Assembly (NCBI RefSeq): GCF_001613345.1
Contig: NZ_BDCE01000060.1
Coordinates: forward strand, 1 to 59,634
Direction: 5' to 3'
DNA length: 59,634 nt
Origin: Nocardia uniformis NBRC 13702
GTDB taxonomy: Bacteria > Actinomycetota > Actinomycetes > Mycobacteriales > Mycobacteriaceae
The notes under the pieces are model-generated. The model was not told the DNA's origin. It saw nothing but the letters and a program-made list of their open reading frames with translations, and made no database searches. The translations under genes and the position numbers were made by a program. Shown in pieces: positions 8,906 through 17,167 of this stretch; the stretch's first letter is position 1, and the number at the start of each line of letters is the position of its first letter.

Positions 8906-9997
8906 ATGACGGAACTATCGCTGCGCGAGTTGAATCGCACCCTGCTGCTGCGCCAGATGCTGGTCGACCGGGTCTCCATGCCCGCCGCCGACCTCATTCG
9001 TCATCTGGTCGCGGTGCAGGGTCAGGAGCCGAACTGGCCCTATGTGGGGCTGTGGACGCGGCTCACCGATTTCCGCCACGACGACCTGGCCACGCTACTG
9101 CGGGATCGAACGGTGGTGCGCAGCACTATGATTCGCCGGACGGTACATCTGGCCACCGCCGATGACTTCCGGTGGCTGTATCCGACGGTGGAACCGATGG
9201 TCGCGGCGTCGACACAGTTGGCCTATTATCGCGAGGCCATGGGGGAGATCGACCCGGAGCAGTTGCTGGCGGCCGGGCGGGAGTTGCTCACCGGTCGCAC
9301 GGTGCCGCGTCGCGAATTGGGACGCCAACTGGCAGAACGGTTTCCGACACCGTATCCGGGTCGACTGGCGGCGGCGCTCAATGTGATGACGCCGCTGCTA
9401 CACGATGCGGAGGCGGGAATATGGGGCCGCTGGCGCAATCGGTACGTCTCGGTATCGCTGGCCGAGGAGTGGATCGGCGCGCCATTGGAGGCATTGCCGC
9501 AGCCGGAGCGGATGGTGCTGCGCTATCTGGCCGCGTTCGGTCCGGCGAGTGTGGCCGATATGCAGGCGTGGTCGGGGGTCACCAGGCTCGGGCCGGTGGT
9601 GGCGTCATTGCGTCCACAGCTGAGGGTCTACCGCGACGACACCGGCCGCGAACTCTTCGATATCCCCGACGCGCCGCTCGCCGATCCGGATCTGCCGGTA
9701 CCCGTGCGGTTCCTGCCCGCCTTCGACAATGCGCTACTGGGCCATCACGACCGTCGCCGCATGATCAGCGACGTCGATCGCGCCCGGATCAGCAAGGAGG
9801 CGTCGGGGGGAGTGCCCATGTACCTGGTCGACGGATTCGTGCACGGCCGTTGGTCATTGGACGGGGAGACCATCCGGATCATCCCGTGGCATCCGCTCTC
9901 CGCCGTCGACGAGGCCGCCGTGCGCGCCGAGGCCGAACGGCTGATGCCCGTGATCGCGGCGGGCGCGGGCGGGAAGATCATCATCGATCGGAGTTGA
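8906..9997 (+). CDS. Winged-helix DNA-binding domain protein (HTH_42 family)
   Basis: A 363-residue member of the winged-helix family that includes AlkX and YcaQ-like DNA-repair glycosylases. Characteristic pieces are LRELNRTLLLRQ at the start, HLVAVQGQEPNWPYVGLW, RSTMIRRTVHLA and the C-terminal LLPAFDNALLGHHDR-like segment (FLPAFDNALLGHHDRRR). Members with tested function bind or process damaged DNA, but most actinobacterial copies are uncharacterised. The 3' end is overlapped by 144 bases by the TetR gene on the other strand. Confidence 0.82.
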   Translation: MTELSLRELNRTLLLRQMLVDRVSMPAADLIRHLVAVQGQEPNWPYVGLWTRLTDFRHDDLATLLRDRTVVRSTMIRRTVHLATADDFRWLYPTVEPMVAASTQLAYYREAMGEIDPEQLLAAGRELLTGRTVPRRELGRQLAERFPTPYPGRLAAALNVMTPLLHDAEAGIWGRWRNRYVSVSLAEEWIGAPLEALPQPERMVLRYLAAFGPASVADMQAWSGVTRLGPVVASLRPQLRVYRDDTGRELFDIPDAPLADPDLPVPVRFLPAFDNALLGHHDRRRMISDVDRARISKEASGGVPMYLVDGFVHGRWSLDGETIRIIPWHPLSAVDEAAVRAEAERLMPVIAAGAGGKIIIDRS

Positions 9998-10597
9998 GCC
10001 CACCTGCATTGCTATGGCGGGCGGTCGGTGACAGTCGATCAGCAGGCGGCCCATTCGTTTGGCGCGCTGCGCCGCGAGCTGATCGCCCTCGGCGGCGGAA
10101 ATGATCGCGCCTTTCATGAGAATGTGCCAGGAGCGGGCGAAATTATCCGGATCGGTGAGGTCCGCGCTTTCGGCGCGAGTACGGACGATATCGCGAATGG
10201 TGCCGAGGTGTTCGATTCCGGCCCGCCCGATGGGATGATCCGCACCCATTTCCAGCAGCACATTGATGAAGGTGCAGGCATCGAAATCATCGGTGCCGAA
10301 CCATTCGTCGAAGACATCGAAAACGGCCAGCAGCTGTTCCAGTGGGGTCGCCCCACGTTTGCGGGACTGCTCCTCGATCAGGGCGAAGGTCCAGAGTTCT
10401 TCCCGTCGCCGCAACACGGCAATGACCAGGTCGTCCTTGCTGGCGAACAGCTCTCGGAGCGTCTCCGAGGTGACGCTCGCGCGTGCCGACACTTCGTCGA
10501 TATCAACATCTCGGACGCCGCGGCGAGTGAACAACTCGTACGCGGCAGCCACGATTCGTTCGCGGGCCCCGACAACCGCGTGGCTGCTGGTCGTCAT
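9854..10597 (-). CDS. TetR/AcrR family regulator with C-terminal overrun
   Basis: A TetR repressor: the N-terminal helix-turn-helix (residues ~10-55) contains RERIVAAAYELFTRRG, VDIDEVSARASVTSETLRELF and the tail KDDLVIAVL. The ligand domain has the family's typical helices up to about residue 195 (MGRLLIDCHRPP). The frame then continues a further ~50 residues of low-complexity, Arg/Gly/His-rich sequence that is simply the antisense of the winged-helix gene. At 247 residues it is longer than the usual 190-210. A lost stop or frameshift near 10010 would explain this. Its target is unknown; the PtpB/PPDK operon just upstream on the same strand is one candidate. Confidence 0.82.
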   Translation of the reverse strand: MTTSSHAVVGARERIVAAAYELFTRRGVRDVDIDEVSARASVTSETLRELFASKDDLVIAVLRRREELWTFALIEEQSRKRGATPLEQLLAVFDVFDEWFGTDDFDACTFINVLLEMGADHPIGRAGIEHLGTIRDIVRTRAESADLTDPDNFARSWHILMKGAIISAAEGDQLAAQRAKRMGRLLIDCHRPPAIAMQVGSTPIDDDLPARARRDHGHQPFGLGAHGGLVDGGERMPRDDPDGLPVQ

Positions 10598-10650
10598 TCC
10601 TCCACCCTATCCCCGCAGCGGGTTTCCGGCGACCAGCCAACCGTCCAGTT

Positions 10651-11514
10651 TCAAGCGGTCGGGTCCACCAGTACGGCACCGAGCCGATCCAGTTCCGGTT
10701 CCGAAACACCATTGGCGAGCAGCCATTTCGCCGCACCGCCGTATTCGGTACGCAGATTCTCCAGAAAGCGCAGCATGACGCCCGGCTCCACGGCGAGGAT
10801 GCCGGTACTGACCGGTGGTAGTCCGGCGTAGGAGGGCAGGTCGTCGAGGCGATCGCGGACTCGTCGCATACGTTCATTGGTGAGCGCGTAGTCGTGCGCG
10901 ATGGCCTCGGGCACCACGCCCACCGCATCCAGGAGGACGGCGGCCAGCACGCCGGTGCGGTCCTTCCCCGCCGCGCAGTGGAACAACAGCGAGGAGCGGT
11001 CCGGGTCGATAATGAGCCGGACGGCTTCGACAATGTGCTCACCGCTGCCACTCAGCAGCTGGCGGTACAGGTCGACCAAATCCACACGGGATTTGTCGGG
11101 CACCAGATCACGTGCGGCCAAGGAGGATTGCGGGGACTTGCGGATCGGGAGATTCGCGATGGTCACATCGGCCGGACCGATCAGCCCGTACCCTTCGCGC
11201 TCCACTTCGTCGGGTAGGCGCAGATCGATGACCGTGCGCAGACCGTGAGTGCCGAGCAGCAGATCCAGGTCGGCGGCGGTGGCCTGCTGCAGGGTGCTGG
11301 AGCGGAAGAGCACACCGAAGCGAGTACTGCCGCCCGTTGTGACGGGGAGACCACCCAGATCACGCACATTGTCGATCTGCGCGAACTCCAGCCACCGCTG
11401 TCCGGCGACAGCAGGTTGGGGGGCAGCGTCGGAAGCGGATTCGGTCGGCACGGCGATATCAGTCAGCCTCAGGTTGTCGGTATTCTCGGTCGGTCCGGCA
11501 TGGTCAGTGGGCAC
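10651..11514 (-). CDS. Cytosolic PtpB-like tyrosine phosphatase
   Basis: A 287-residue phosphatase of the same family as the gene at 48 but without a signal peptide. It has the FxNVRDLGGLP-type N-terminal motif (IDNVRDLGGLP), VIDLRLPDEV and the P-loop HCAAGKDRTGV with the Cys nucleophile. An acidic and Ser/Thr-rich stretch of about 35 residues precedes the catalytic domain. Its ATG lies inside the end of the PPDK-like gene (11-base overlap), so the two are co-translated. This coupling suggests a regulatory or metabolic link with the phosphotransferase. M. tuberculosis PtpB is the best-known relative; substrate preference here is not known. Confidence 0.87.
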   Translation of the reverse strand: MPTDHAGPTENTDNLRLTDIAVPTESASDAAPQPAVAGQRWLEFAQIDNVRDLGGLPVTTGGSTRFGVLFRSSTLQQATAADLDLLLGTHGLRTVIDLRLPDEVEREGYGLIGPADVTIANLPIRKSPQSSLAARDLVPDKSRVDLVDLYRQLLSGSGEHIVEAVRLIIDPDRSSLLFHCAAGKDRTGVLAAVLLDAVGVVPEAIAHDYALTNERMRRVRDRLDDLPSYAGLPPVSTGILAVEPGVMLRFLENLRTEYGGAAKWLLANGVSEPELDRLGAVLVDPTA

Positions 11515-13666
11515 GCCCGGCCGCCGCTTCCTCGGCGCGGGTGCGGCCGCACAGTCCGATCAGGTCTTCGTGCAGTTCGAACCACACGGTGTGGTAACTG
11601 TCCATAATCGGGCGCGCCACGTAGGTGTGGTCACCGGCGGCTATGCGCTCCACCGCGCGGTCCAGGCGGGCCGCGTAGCGGGTCAGGCGCGGGGCAATGG
11701 CACCCAGTCGTGCGATGAGCGGTCGCAAACGCTGGTGGGTCGCGGTGAGGCGGCCCAATACGGCGGTGTCGTAATCGGCGTCGGCGTGATCATTGACGGT
11801 GGCCGCGTCCTTCATCTGCCAATCGGTGATGATGACCTTCAAATCCTGGTTGTAGACGCAGAATTCGTCGTAGGCACCGGTAATCGCGGCGTGGTCGACG
11901 GTGCCGCACTCGGCGGTCAGCAGCTCGTTCAGGCGCGGGCGGCCATCCGGGGTGAGACGGAAACCGGCAGGGGTGCTGGCACACAGTCCCGCCGTCACCA
12001 GATCCGCACAGCGGGCGGCGATGTCGTCGACCTCGGTGCCGAGGCTGGCGGCCAGATTCTCGGCATTGACCCGGCCCTTGATCCCGATCAGGCGGAGCAG
12101 GTCGAGCTCGGTCACCGGGGCCTGCTCGCACACCTGTTCCCGCGCAGCGTCTTCCGGTGCGGCAGCACGCTCTTCGAGGCGGGCGGGCAATTGATCCGGA
12201 TTCGCTTCCGCCCAGACGGCGAGTTGGCGGATATCGGCGAGAATGGCTTCCTCGACGGGCTTTCCGGCGATCTCCCCGGGCCATACGATGCCCGCGCCAC
12301 CATCGACCGTGATGGTCCGACCGGTGAGCGCGGCCACCACACCCGGGCCGCAGCCCACCACGCAGGGGCGGCCGAGTTCTCGGCTGACCAGTGCCGCATG
12401 CGAAGTCGTACCACCCAGTTCGGTGACAATGGCACGGGCGGCAATCATGCCGTGCAGATCGTCGGGGCTGGTGGTGGGCCGCACCAGAATGACGGCCTCG
12501 CCCGCTTCGGCCCGAACCTCGGCCTCATCCGGGTCGGTGACCACGACGCCGGAAGCCAGCCCGGGGCACGCGGATTCGCCGCGGGCGAGGGCTATTTGGC
12601 CGGTGATATCACCGGAAGCGGGTCGCAGCACCTCGCGTACCTGATCGGCGGTGACGCGGTCCAGCGCCTCGTCGGTGCTGATGAGCCCCTCGTCGGCCAT
12701 GGCGACCGCGGCACGTACGGCGGCACGGGCGGATCGTTTGGCCGGCCGGGACTGCAAGAGCCACAGCGTGCCGGATTCGACGGTGAACTCGATATCCTGC
12801 ATATCGCGACCGTCGCGTTCCAGCAGCTGCGCAGCGGCGACGATCCGCTGGTGCACCTGCGGTTGGGTGGCGGCCAGTTCGTCGAGCGGGCGCGGGGTGA
12901 GGCGGCCCGAGACCACATCCTCGCCCTGGCCGCCGACCAGCCACTCGCCGTACACCGGCCCGTCGCCGGTATTCGGGTTGCGGCTGAAAAGCACTCCGGT
13001 GCCCGATAATTCGTCGAGATTGCCGAATACCATGGCCTGTACGGTCACCGCGGTACCGAGGACGTCGGAGACACCTCGATTGCGGCGATAGGTTTTGGCG
13101 CGCGGGGAATCCCACGAGCGGAATACCGCCTCGATCGCGGCGCGCAGCTGCGCCCACGGATCCTCCGGTACCGCGCCGTGCTCGTCGCCCAGGACGGTTT
13201 CGCGATACTGATTCACGAAGCGTTGCCGAGTGTCGTTGGCGTAGTCGGGATTCCGTGTCTGCTCGGCGAGGGCGCGCTGTACCGCATCGGTCATGCCGAG
13301 ATTGAGGACGGTATCCATCATGCCCGGCATACTGATGGCCGCGCCGGAGCGCACCGATACCAGCAGGGGCCGGTCGGTGGAGCCGAACCGCCGCCCGGTG
13401 CCACGCTCGATCATGGCGATACCCTCGCGCACCTGCTGCCAGATCGCCTCGGCGATACCGCCGCGCCGGGTGTAGTCCGCCCACCCGTCGGTGGTGATCA
13501 CGAAGGCGGGCGGTACCGGCAGTCCGAGCGCCCGCATATGGTCGATGCTCCAGGCCTTGCCACCGATCTTCGTCCGCGACAATCCACAGTCGCCATCGAG
13601 TTCGACGACGGTCACGGCCTCGGCCGCCACGTTCGGTCGCTGGGCAAGCTCCGCTCCCGCGGTCAT
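11504..13666 (-). CDS. PPDK-like phosphotransferase with substituted C-terminal domain
   Basis: The ATG at 13666 follows GAAGGAGTGAC and gives 720 residues. Residues ~20-350 form the ATP-grasp (PEP/pyruvate-binding) domain of pyruvate phosphate dikinase: GGKAWSIDHM, RSGAAISMPGMMDTVLNLG, YGEWLVGGQGEDVVSG. Residues ~370-460 are the swivelling phosphohistidine domain, with TSHAALVSRELGRPCVVG and the catalytic His at residue 423. The C-terminal PEP/pyruvate TIM barrel of true PPDK is absent. In its place are ~230 residues: a winged-helix-like segment (TELDLLRLIGIKGRVNAENL) and a helical region (YNQDLKVIITDWQ). The phosphoacceptor is therefore uncertain. It overlaps the downstream PtpB-like gene. 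Confidence 0.82.
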   Translation of the reverse strand: MTAGAELAQRPNVAAEAVTVVELDGDCGLSRTKIGGKAWSIDHMRALGLPVPPAFVITTDGWADYTRRGGIAEAIWQQVREGIAMIERGTGRRFGSTDRPLLVSVRSGAAISMPGMMDTVLNLGMTDAVQRALAEQTRNPDYANDTRQRFVNQYRETVLGDEHGAVPEDPWAQLRAAIEAVFRSWDSPRAKTYRRNRGVSDVLGTAVTVQAMVFGNLDELSGTGVLFSRNPNTGDGPVYGEWLVGGQGEDVVSGRLTPRPLDELAATQPQVHQRIVAAAQLLERDGRDMQDIEFTVESGTLWLLQSRPAKRSARAAVRAAVAMADEGLISTDEALDRVTADQVREVLRPASGDITGQIALARGESACPGLASGVVVTDPDEAEVRAEAGEAVILVRPTTSPDDLHGMIAARAIVTELGGTTSHAALVSRELGRPCVVGCGPGVVAALTGRTITVDGGAGIVWPGEIAGKPVEEAILADIRQLAVWAEANPDQLPARLEERAAAPEDAAREQVCEQAPVTELDLLRLIGIKGRVNAENLAASLGTEVDDIAARCADLVTAGLCASTPAGFRLTPDGRPRLNELLTAECGTVDHAAITGAYDEFCVYNQDLKVIITDWQMKDAATVNDHADADYDTAVLGRLTATHQRLRPLIARLGAIAPRLTRYAARLDRAVERIAAGDHTYVARPIMDSYHTVWFELHEDLIGLCGRTRAEEAAAGRAH

Positions 13667-13888
13667 GTCACTCCTTCGGTTCATCTGCGCACCACGCCCC
13701 CGCGCCTCCCAGTCACCGGGGTCATGAATCGAGCGTGCCGCGTCGAGGCCTCCGATCCCCAACTCGGTCTCGATCAGCGGAACGTTCGCCACCGAGTGAC
13801 GCGCCGAAGGGCGGTAGACGGGCCGGTCATCGGGATTCGCCGGGTGAAATCCGATATCGACGACCCGGTCGTGCGGCAGGATGGGCGC

Positions 13889-15460
13889 ATGGATCGGCGG
13901 GACACGGCGGGGGTCGGTGCTATCGCGACCATTCCGGCCCTGCTCACGGACCGGGCCGAGCGATTCGGTGAGGTATTCGCCATCAGCGGACCCGAGGGGC
14001 GCCTGACGTACACCGAATTGGCGGAGCGGGCGGCGCGGGTCACGCGGGCGGCAATGAGTTCCGGGATCGAGCCCGGCGACCGGGTGGGGATATGGGCTCC
14101 GAACAGCGCGCGCTGGGTGGTGACCGCGCTCGGACTGCTCGGTGCGGGAGCCACGGTGGTGCCGATCAGCACCCGGCTGACCGGTGTCGAGGCGGCGGAT
14201 ATGCTGGCGCGCAGCCACACCCGGGCGCTGTTCACGGTGCGGGGGTTTCTGGGCTACGACTATCCGCGCATGCTCGCCGAAACCGGGCGGGAGCTGCCCG
14301 ATCTCGCGCGGACCATCGTGGCGAGCGATGCGGACTCGTGGTCGTCGTTCCTCGAATCCGCCTCCGCGACAACCGTGGAGGAGGCGCGGGCCCGGGCCGC
14401 CGCCGTCGACCCCGACGACATCTCCGACATCCTGTTCACCTCCGGCACCACCGGCGCACCCAAGGGTGTACTCGCGACCCACCGCCAGACCCTCGCGGTG
14501 TTCTCCGGCTGGGCCGACGCGGTCACCCTGCGCCAAGGCGACCGGTATCTGCTGGTCAACCCGTTCTCGCACACCTTCGGCTATAAGGCGGGAATCATCG
14601 CGTCACTGCTGCGGGCGGCCACCATGGTTCCGGTTCCCCGCTTCGAAACCGATCTGGTGTTGGATCTGATCGAGCAGGAACGAATCACCATGATCGCGGG
14701 CGCACCCACCCTGTTCACCGATCTGCTCCACCGCGATCGCACCCGCCACGACCTGAGCTCACTGCGGCTCGCCGGTACCGGAGGCGCGACCGTCCCCACC
14801 GAGCTGGTGGAACGTATTCGCACCGATCTCGGTGTCCCCCAAGTCTTCACGGCTTACGGGCTCACCGAATCCATCGGGGTGGTGTCCGTCTGCCCACCCG
14901 ACGCACCCGCCGACCTGGTCGCCACCACGGCCGGGAAAGCTCTCCCCGGCACCGAAATCCGCCTGGTCGATCGCACGGGAAACCCCGTACCCCTGGGCGA
15001 TCCGGGGGAAATCACCGTCCGCGGTGCGAATGTCATGCGCGGCTACCTCGATGATCCCGAGGCCACCGCCGCCACCATCGACACCGATGGGTGGCTGCAC
15101 ACCGGTGATATCGGCACCCTCGACGCCGCGGGCTATCTGCGCATCACCGGTCGTCTCAAGGAGATGTTCATTGTCGGCGGCTTCAATGCCTACCCTGCCG
15201 AAATAGAACAAACCCTGTTGCGGCATCCGGGGATTCAAGATGTAGCGGTGGTGGGCATTCCCGATTCCCGGCTCGGCGAAGTCGGCCGAGCGGTGGTGGT
15301 ACCGACCGACCCGGCGGCCGCCGACGCCGCCGCGATTCTCGACTGGGCGCGGTCGCGCCTGGCGGGCTACAAGGTACCGAGGGAGGTCGTCTTCACCAAC
15401 GCCCTCCCCCGCAATCCCGGTGGCAAGGTACTCAAGAGCCAGCTCCGAGACCCGCGCTAA
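13889..15460 (+). CDS. Acyl-CoA synthetase, FadD3-like
   Basis: A 523-residue adenylate-forming ligase with P-loop FTSGTTGAPKGVL, the FGYKAGI and TAYGLTE motifs, the GDIG hinge region (GWLHTGDIG) and the C-terminal catalytic Lys in NPGGKVLKSQL. Overall sequence pattern (NPFSHTFGYKAGI, IFVGGFNAYPAEIEQ-like) resembles FadD3, the ligase for the indanpropionate (HIP) fragment of cholesterol rings C and D. The 3-ketosteroid-type genes 3-6 kb downstream make such a role plausible. The in-frame GTG at 13871 is an alternative start. It is divergent from the PPDK gene with a 222-base gap. Confidence 0.8.
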   Translation: MDRRDTAGVGAIATIPALLTDRAERFGEVFAISGPEGRLTYTELAERAARVTRAAMSSGIEPGDRVGIWAPNSARWVVTALGLLGAGATVVPISTRLTGVEAADMLARSHTRALFTVRGFLGYDYPRMLAETGRELPDLARTIVASDADSWSSFLESASATTVEEARARAAAVDPDDISDILFTSGTTGAPKGVLATHRQTLAVFSGWADAVTLRQGDRYLLVNPFSHTFGYKAGIIASLLRAATMVPVPRFETDLVLDLIEQERITMIAGAPTLFTDLLHRDRTRHDLSSLRLAGTGGATVPTELVERIRTDLGVPQVFTAYGLTESIGVVSVCPPDAPADLVATTAGKALPGTEIRLVDRTGNPVPLGDPGEITVRGANVMRGYLDDPEATAATIDTDGWLHTGDIGTLDAAGYLRITGRLKEMFIVGGFNAYPAEIEQTLLRHPGIQDVAVVGIPDSRLGEVGRAVVVPTDPAAADAAAILDWARSRLAGYKVPREVVFTNALPRNPGGKVLKSQLRDPR

Positions 15461-15474
15461 CGCCCCGACATCGA

Positions 15475-15605
15475 CGGCTCCTCATCGACCAGTTGCAGAC
15501 GATCGCCAGGTCGGAGACGAACACGCGCTCCGGGTCGACGGTGTCGCGGATATGACGCCACTCCCGCAGCCGGGGGTACATCGCTCGGACCATCTCCGGT
15601 GTGGT
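15475..15605 (-). pseudogene. C-terminal remnant of a VAO-type FAD oxidase
   Basis: On the minus strand a short frame reads PEMVRAMYPRLREWRHI, then RDTVDPERVFVSDLA, the typical last 40 residues of D-arabinono-lactone-oxidase-type flavoproteins (LYPR..EW..VRD..DP.RVF.SD). Nothing upstream in that frame continues the family, and there is no start or proper stop. This is a gene relic squeezed between two convergent genes. Confidence 0.6.
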
Positions 15606-15633
15606 CCGAGAGTCCCTGGCGAGGTCTCTCCCC

Positions 15634-16476
15634 TCAGCGGGTCGGCCAGACGTCCTTCAACAGCGGTGCGGCGTCGGCGGCCTGGCGGACTCCGGCTTCG
15701 AAGGCGGGGTGTAGCGCCGCCCGGCCGAACAGGTCATTGCCGAACGCCGCAATGGCCGCGGTATCCGGAATGATGGAAATCTCGCGTGCTGAACCCAATT
15801 CCCGGTCGGCCGGGGTTCGCGGAAAGATATGTGCCAGTGGCTCGACTATGACCACGATATCGGCGGGCAGTGCCAGATCCGCATTGATCGAGGATCGCAC
15901 CCCACCGTCGATGTAATCGTTCCCGGCGATCGGAATCGGCGGGAACACACCCGGTACACAGGTGGTGGATGCGAGCGCCTGTTCGAGCGTCGCGGCCCCA
16001 CCGCGCTCCCACGCCCGCAATTCCCCCGTGCGCGCATCCACCGCGGTCAGCACCAGCTCCCGCTCCGGCCACTCCGCAATGCCCACCATGGTGCCGATCC
16101 GCGCGATATGCACCGCCGGATCCCCGGCCTCGGCCGCCAGCGCCAACTCCCCGATCCGCCGCCGCGCGTCCATCGCATCGACACCGGGTGTGAACATGAC
16201 GGAGAAGATCTCCGCCAGCTTCGCCGGATCCGCCTCGATGGGAGCGGCATCCGCGGGCGGCTCGGCCAGCAGGCTCATCGGATCACCACCGGCGGCCAGC
16301 ACCGTCCCCACAATCGCCCCCGCCGAGGTCCCGACGAACCGATCCGCCAGCGCCAGATCGATCCCCGCCTCCCGCAACCCGACGGCCACCCCCGTCAACC
16401 ACGAGATACCCACCGGACCACCTCCGCCCAGCACGAGCGCTATCCGAGATCCGTTGGGCGACATCGCATCAGACAT
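15634..16476 (-). CDS. Patatin-like phospholipase (first of two)
   Basis: A 280-residue patatin-fold lipid hydrolase. It has the oxyanion loop GGGGPVG, the nucleophile elbow GTSAG and the catalytic Asp in YIDGGVRSS. The family cleaves acyl esters of phospholipids or neutral lipids using a Ser-Asp dyad. No signal peptide is visible. The ATG at 16476 is favoured over GTG/ATG codons further upstream because conserved sequence starts shortly after; MSPNG at 16464 is also possible. A relative with the same motif set lies at 54444. Confidence 0.86.
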   Translation of the reverse strand: MSDAMSPNGSRIALVLGGGGPVGISWLTGVAVGLREAGIDLALADRFVGTSAGAIVGTVLAAGGDPMSLLAEPPADAAPIEADPAKLAEIFSVMFTPGVDAMDARRRIGELALAAEAGDPAVHIARIGTMVGIAEWPERELVLTAVDARTGELRAWERGGAATLEQALASTTCVPGVFPPIPIAGNDYIDGGVRSSINADLALPADIVVIVEPLAHIFPRTPADRELGSAREISIIPDTAAIAAFGNDLFGRAALHPAFEAGVRQAADAAPLLKDVWPTR

Positions 16477-16597
16477 AACGCCAGCGTAACCCCACCGGCC
16501 GTCCCGCATCGGGGCGGCAACGAAATAATCGGTACCGCGATTCTGTTGAGCCTGTTAGCGTTGCGAATACCAACCGACGAGAGCGAAAGGAACGGCG

Positions 16598-16705
16598 ATG
16601 AACCAGTATTCAGCCTCCGCGTATCAGCGGCGCGATACTGCCGCAGAGCGCCGTTCCGAGCCGCAATCCTCGTCGTACGACACCGATCCGGCGGGCGATC
16701 CATAA
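16598..16705 (+). CDS. Short 35-residue hypothetical protein before tRNA array
   Basis: An ATG with a good ribosome binding site (GAAAGGAACGGCG) opens a 35-residue frame ending TAA. The product starts MNQYSASAYQRR, is hydrophilic and rich in Ser, Arg, Gln and Asp, and has no membrane segment or known motif. The good ribosome binding site and the rare TAA stop argue for translation. It ends about 100 bases before the first tRNA. Function unknown. Confidence 0.5.
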   Translation: MNQYSASAYQRRDTAAERRSEPQSSSYDTDPAGDP

Positions 16706-16809
16706 ACAGGACTGGTTCCTGTGCACCGGGTCGCACCACGGCGAAAGCCAAGGGAGCGGCCCTTTTCAATTCCACCCGCCAATTCCCACCTGCCGGGATG
16801 AGGCGGCAA

Positions 16810-16885
16810 GCCGGTGTAGAGGAGTCAGGCCGTCCTCGCTTCCCTGTCAAGGAAGAAATCGCGGGTTCGAATCCCGTCACGGGCG
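16810..16885 (+). tRNA. tRNA-Asp (GTC), atypical
   Basis: The anticodon arm CTTCC-CTGTCAA-GGAAG gives anticodon GTC at 16846-16848. The T arm is GCGGG-TTCGAAT-CCCGT. The acceptor GCCGGTG pairs with CACGGGC apart from one G-G mismatch. The discriminator base is G, as expected for Asp. The D arm (GAGG/CCTC) is unlike the usual GCTC-type arm, and CCA is not encoded. It is the first of four closely spaced tRNAs. Confidence 0.8.
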
Positions 16886-16902
16886 CAGCTATCACCACCC
16901 AT

Positions 16903-16982
16903 GGGGGCGATGAGCCTGGTGGCTCACCCTGGCTGTAAACCAGGTGCCTTGCGCAGGGCAGGTTCGATCCCTGCCGCCCCCA
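16903..16982 (+). tRNA. tRNA-Tyr (GTA)
   Basis: Acceptor GGGGGCG pairs perfectly with CGCCCCC. The D arm is GAGC/GCTC. The anticodon arm CCTGG-CTGTAAA-CCAGG gives anticodon GTA. A 13-base long variable arm is present, as expected for bacterial Tyr, and the T arm is GCAGG-TTCGATC-CCTGC. The discriminator is A and CCA is not encoded. Confidence 0.9.
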
Positions 16983-16986
16983 CGAC

Positions 16987-17062
16987 GGCGCAGTTGCTCT
17001 GCTGGTACGGGCAGCCTGACTTTCATTCAGGCCCCACGTCGGTTCGATTCCGACCTGCGTCA
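16987..17062 (+). tRNA. tRNA-Glu (TTC)
   Basis: Acceptor GGCGCAG pairs with CTGCGTC (one G-T wobble). The anticodon arm CCTGA-CTTTCAT-TCAGG gives TTC, and the T arm is GTCGG-TTCGATT-CCGAC. It starts only 4 bases after the Tyr tRNA. Discriminator A; CCA not encoded. Confidence 0.85.
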
Positions 17063-17063
17063 C

Positions 17064-17151
17064 GGAAGGCAAAACGGACCGGCGTCCGTCACCGTCTTGA
17101 AAACGGATGGTCCCCCGGGAGGGGGATGGAGATCGACACTTCTGCCTTCCG
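17064..17151 (+). tRNA. tRNA-Ser (TGA), degenerate
   Basis: Acceptor GGAAGGC pairs perfectly with GCCTTCC. The D arm is ACGG/CCGT. The loop CTTGAAA gives anticodon TGA. A long variable-arm hairpin TCCCCC-GGGA-GGGGGA is typical of Ser. The T loop is ATCGACA, lacking the usual T54, and the anticodon stem has an A-A mismatch at its base. The gene begins 1 base after the Glu tRNA. It may be weak or inactive. Confidence 0.75.
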
Positions 17152-17167
17152 CTACCGCGTCTCGGAG

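Noticed and set aside
13667..14572. An N-terminal extension of the PPDK-like gene
   Set aside because: Antisense to the FadD3-like gene, and GAAGGAG directly before ATG 13666 marks the real start.
16706..16809. A fifth tRNA upstream of tRNA-Asp
   Set aside because: No T arm of the TTCRA type and no consistent cloverleaf could be built.
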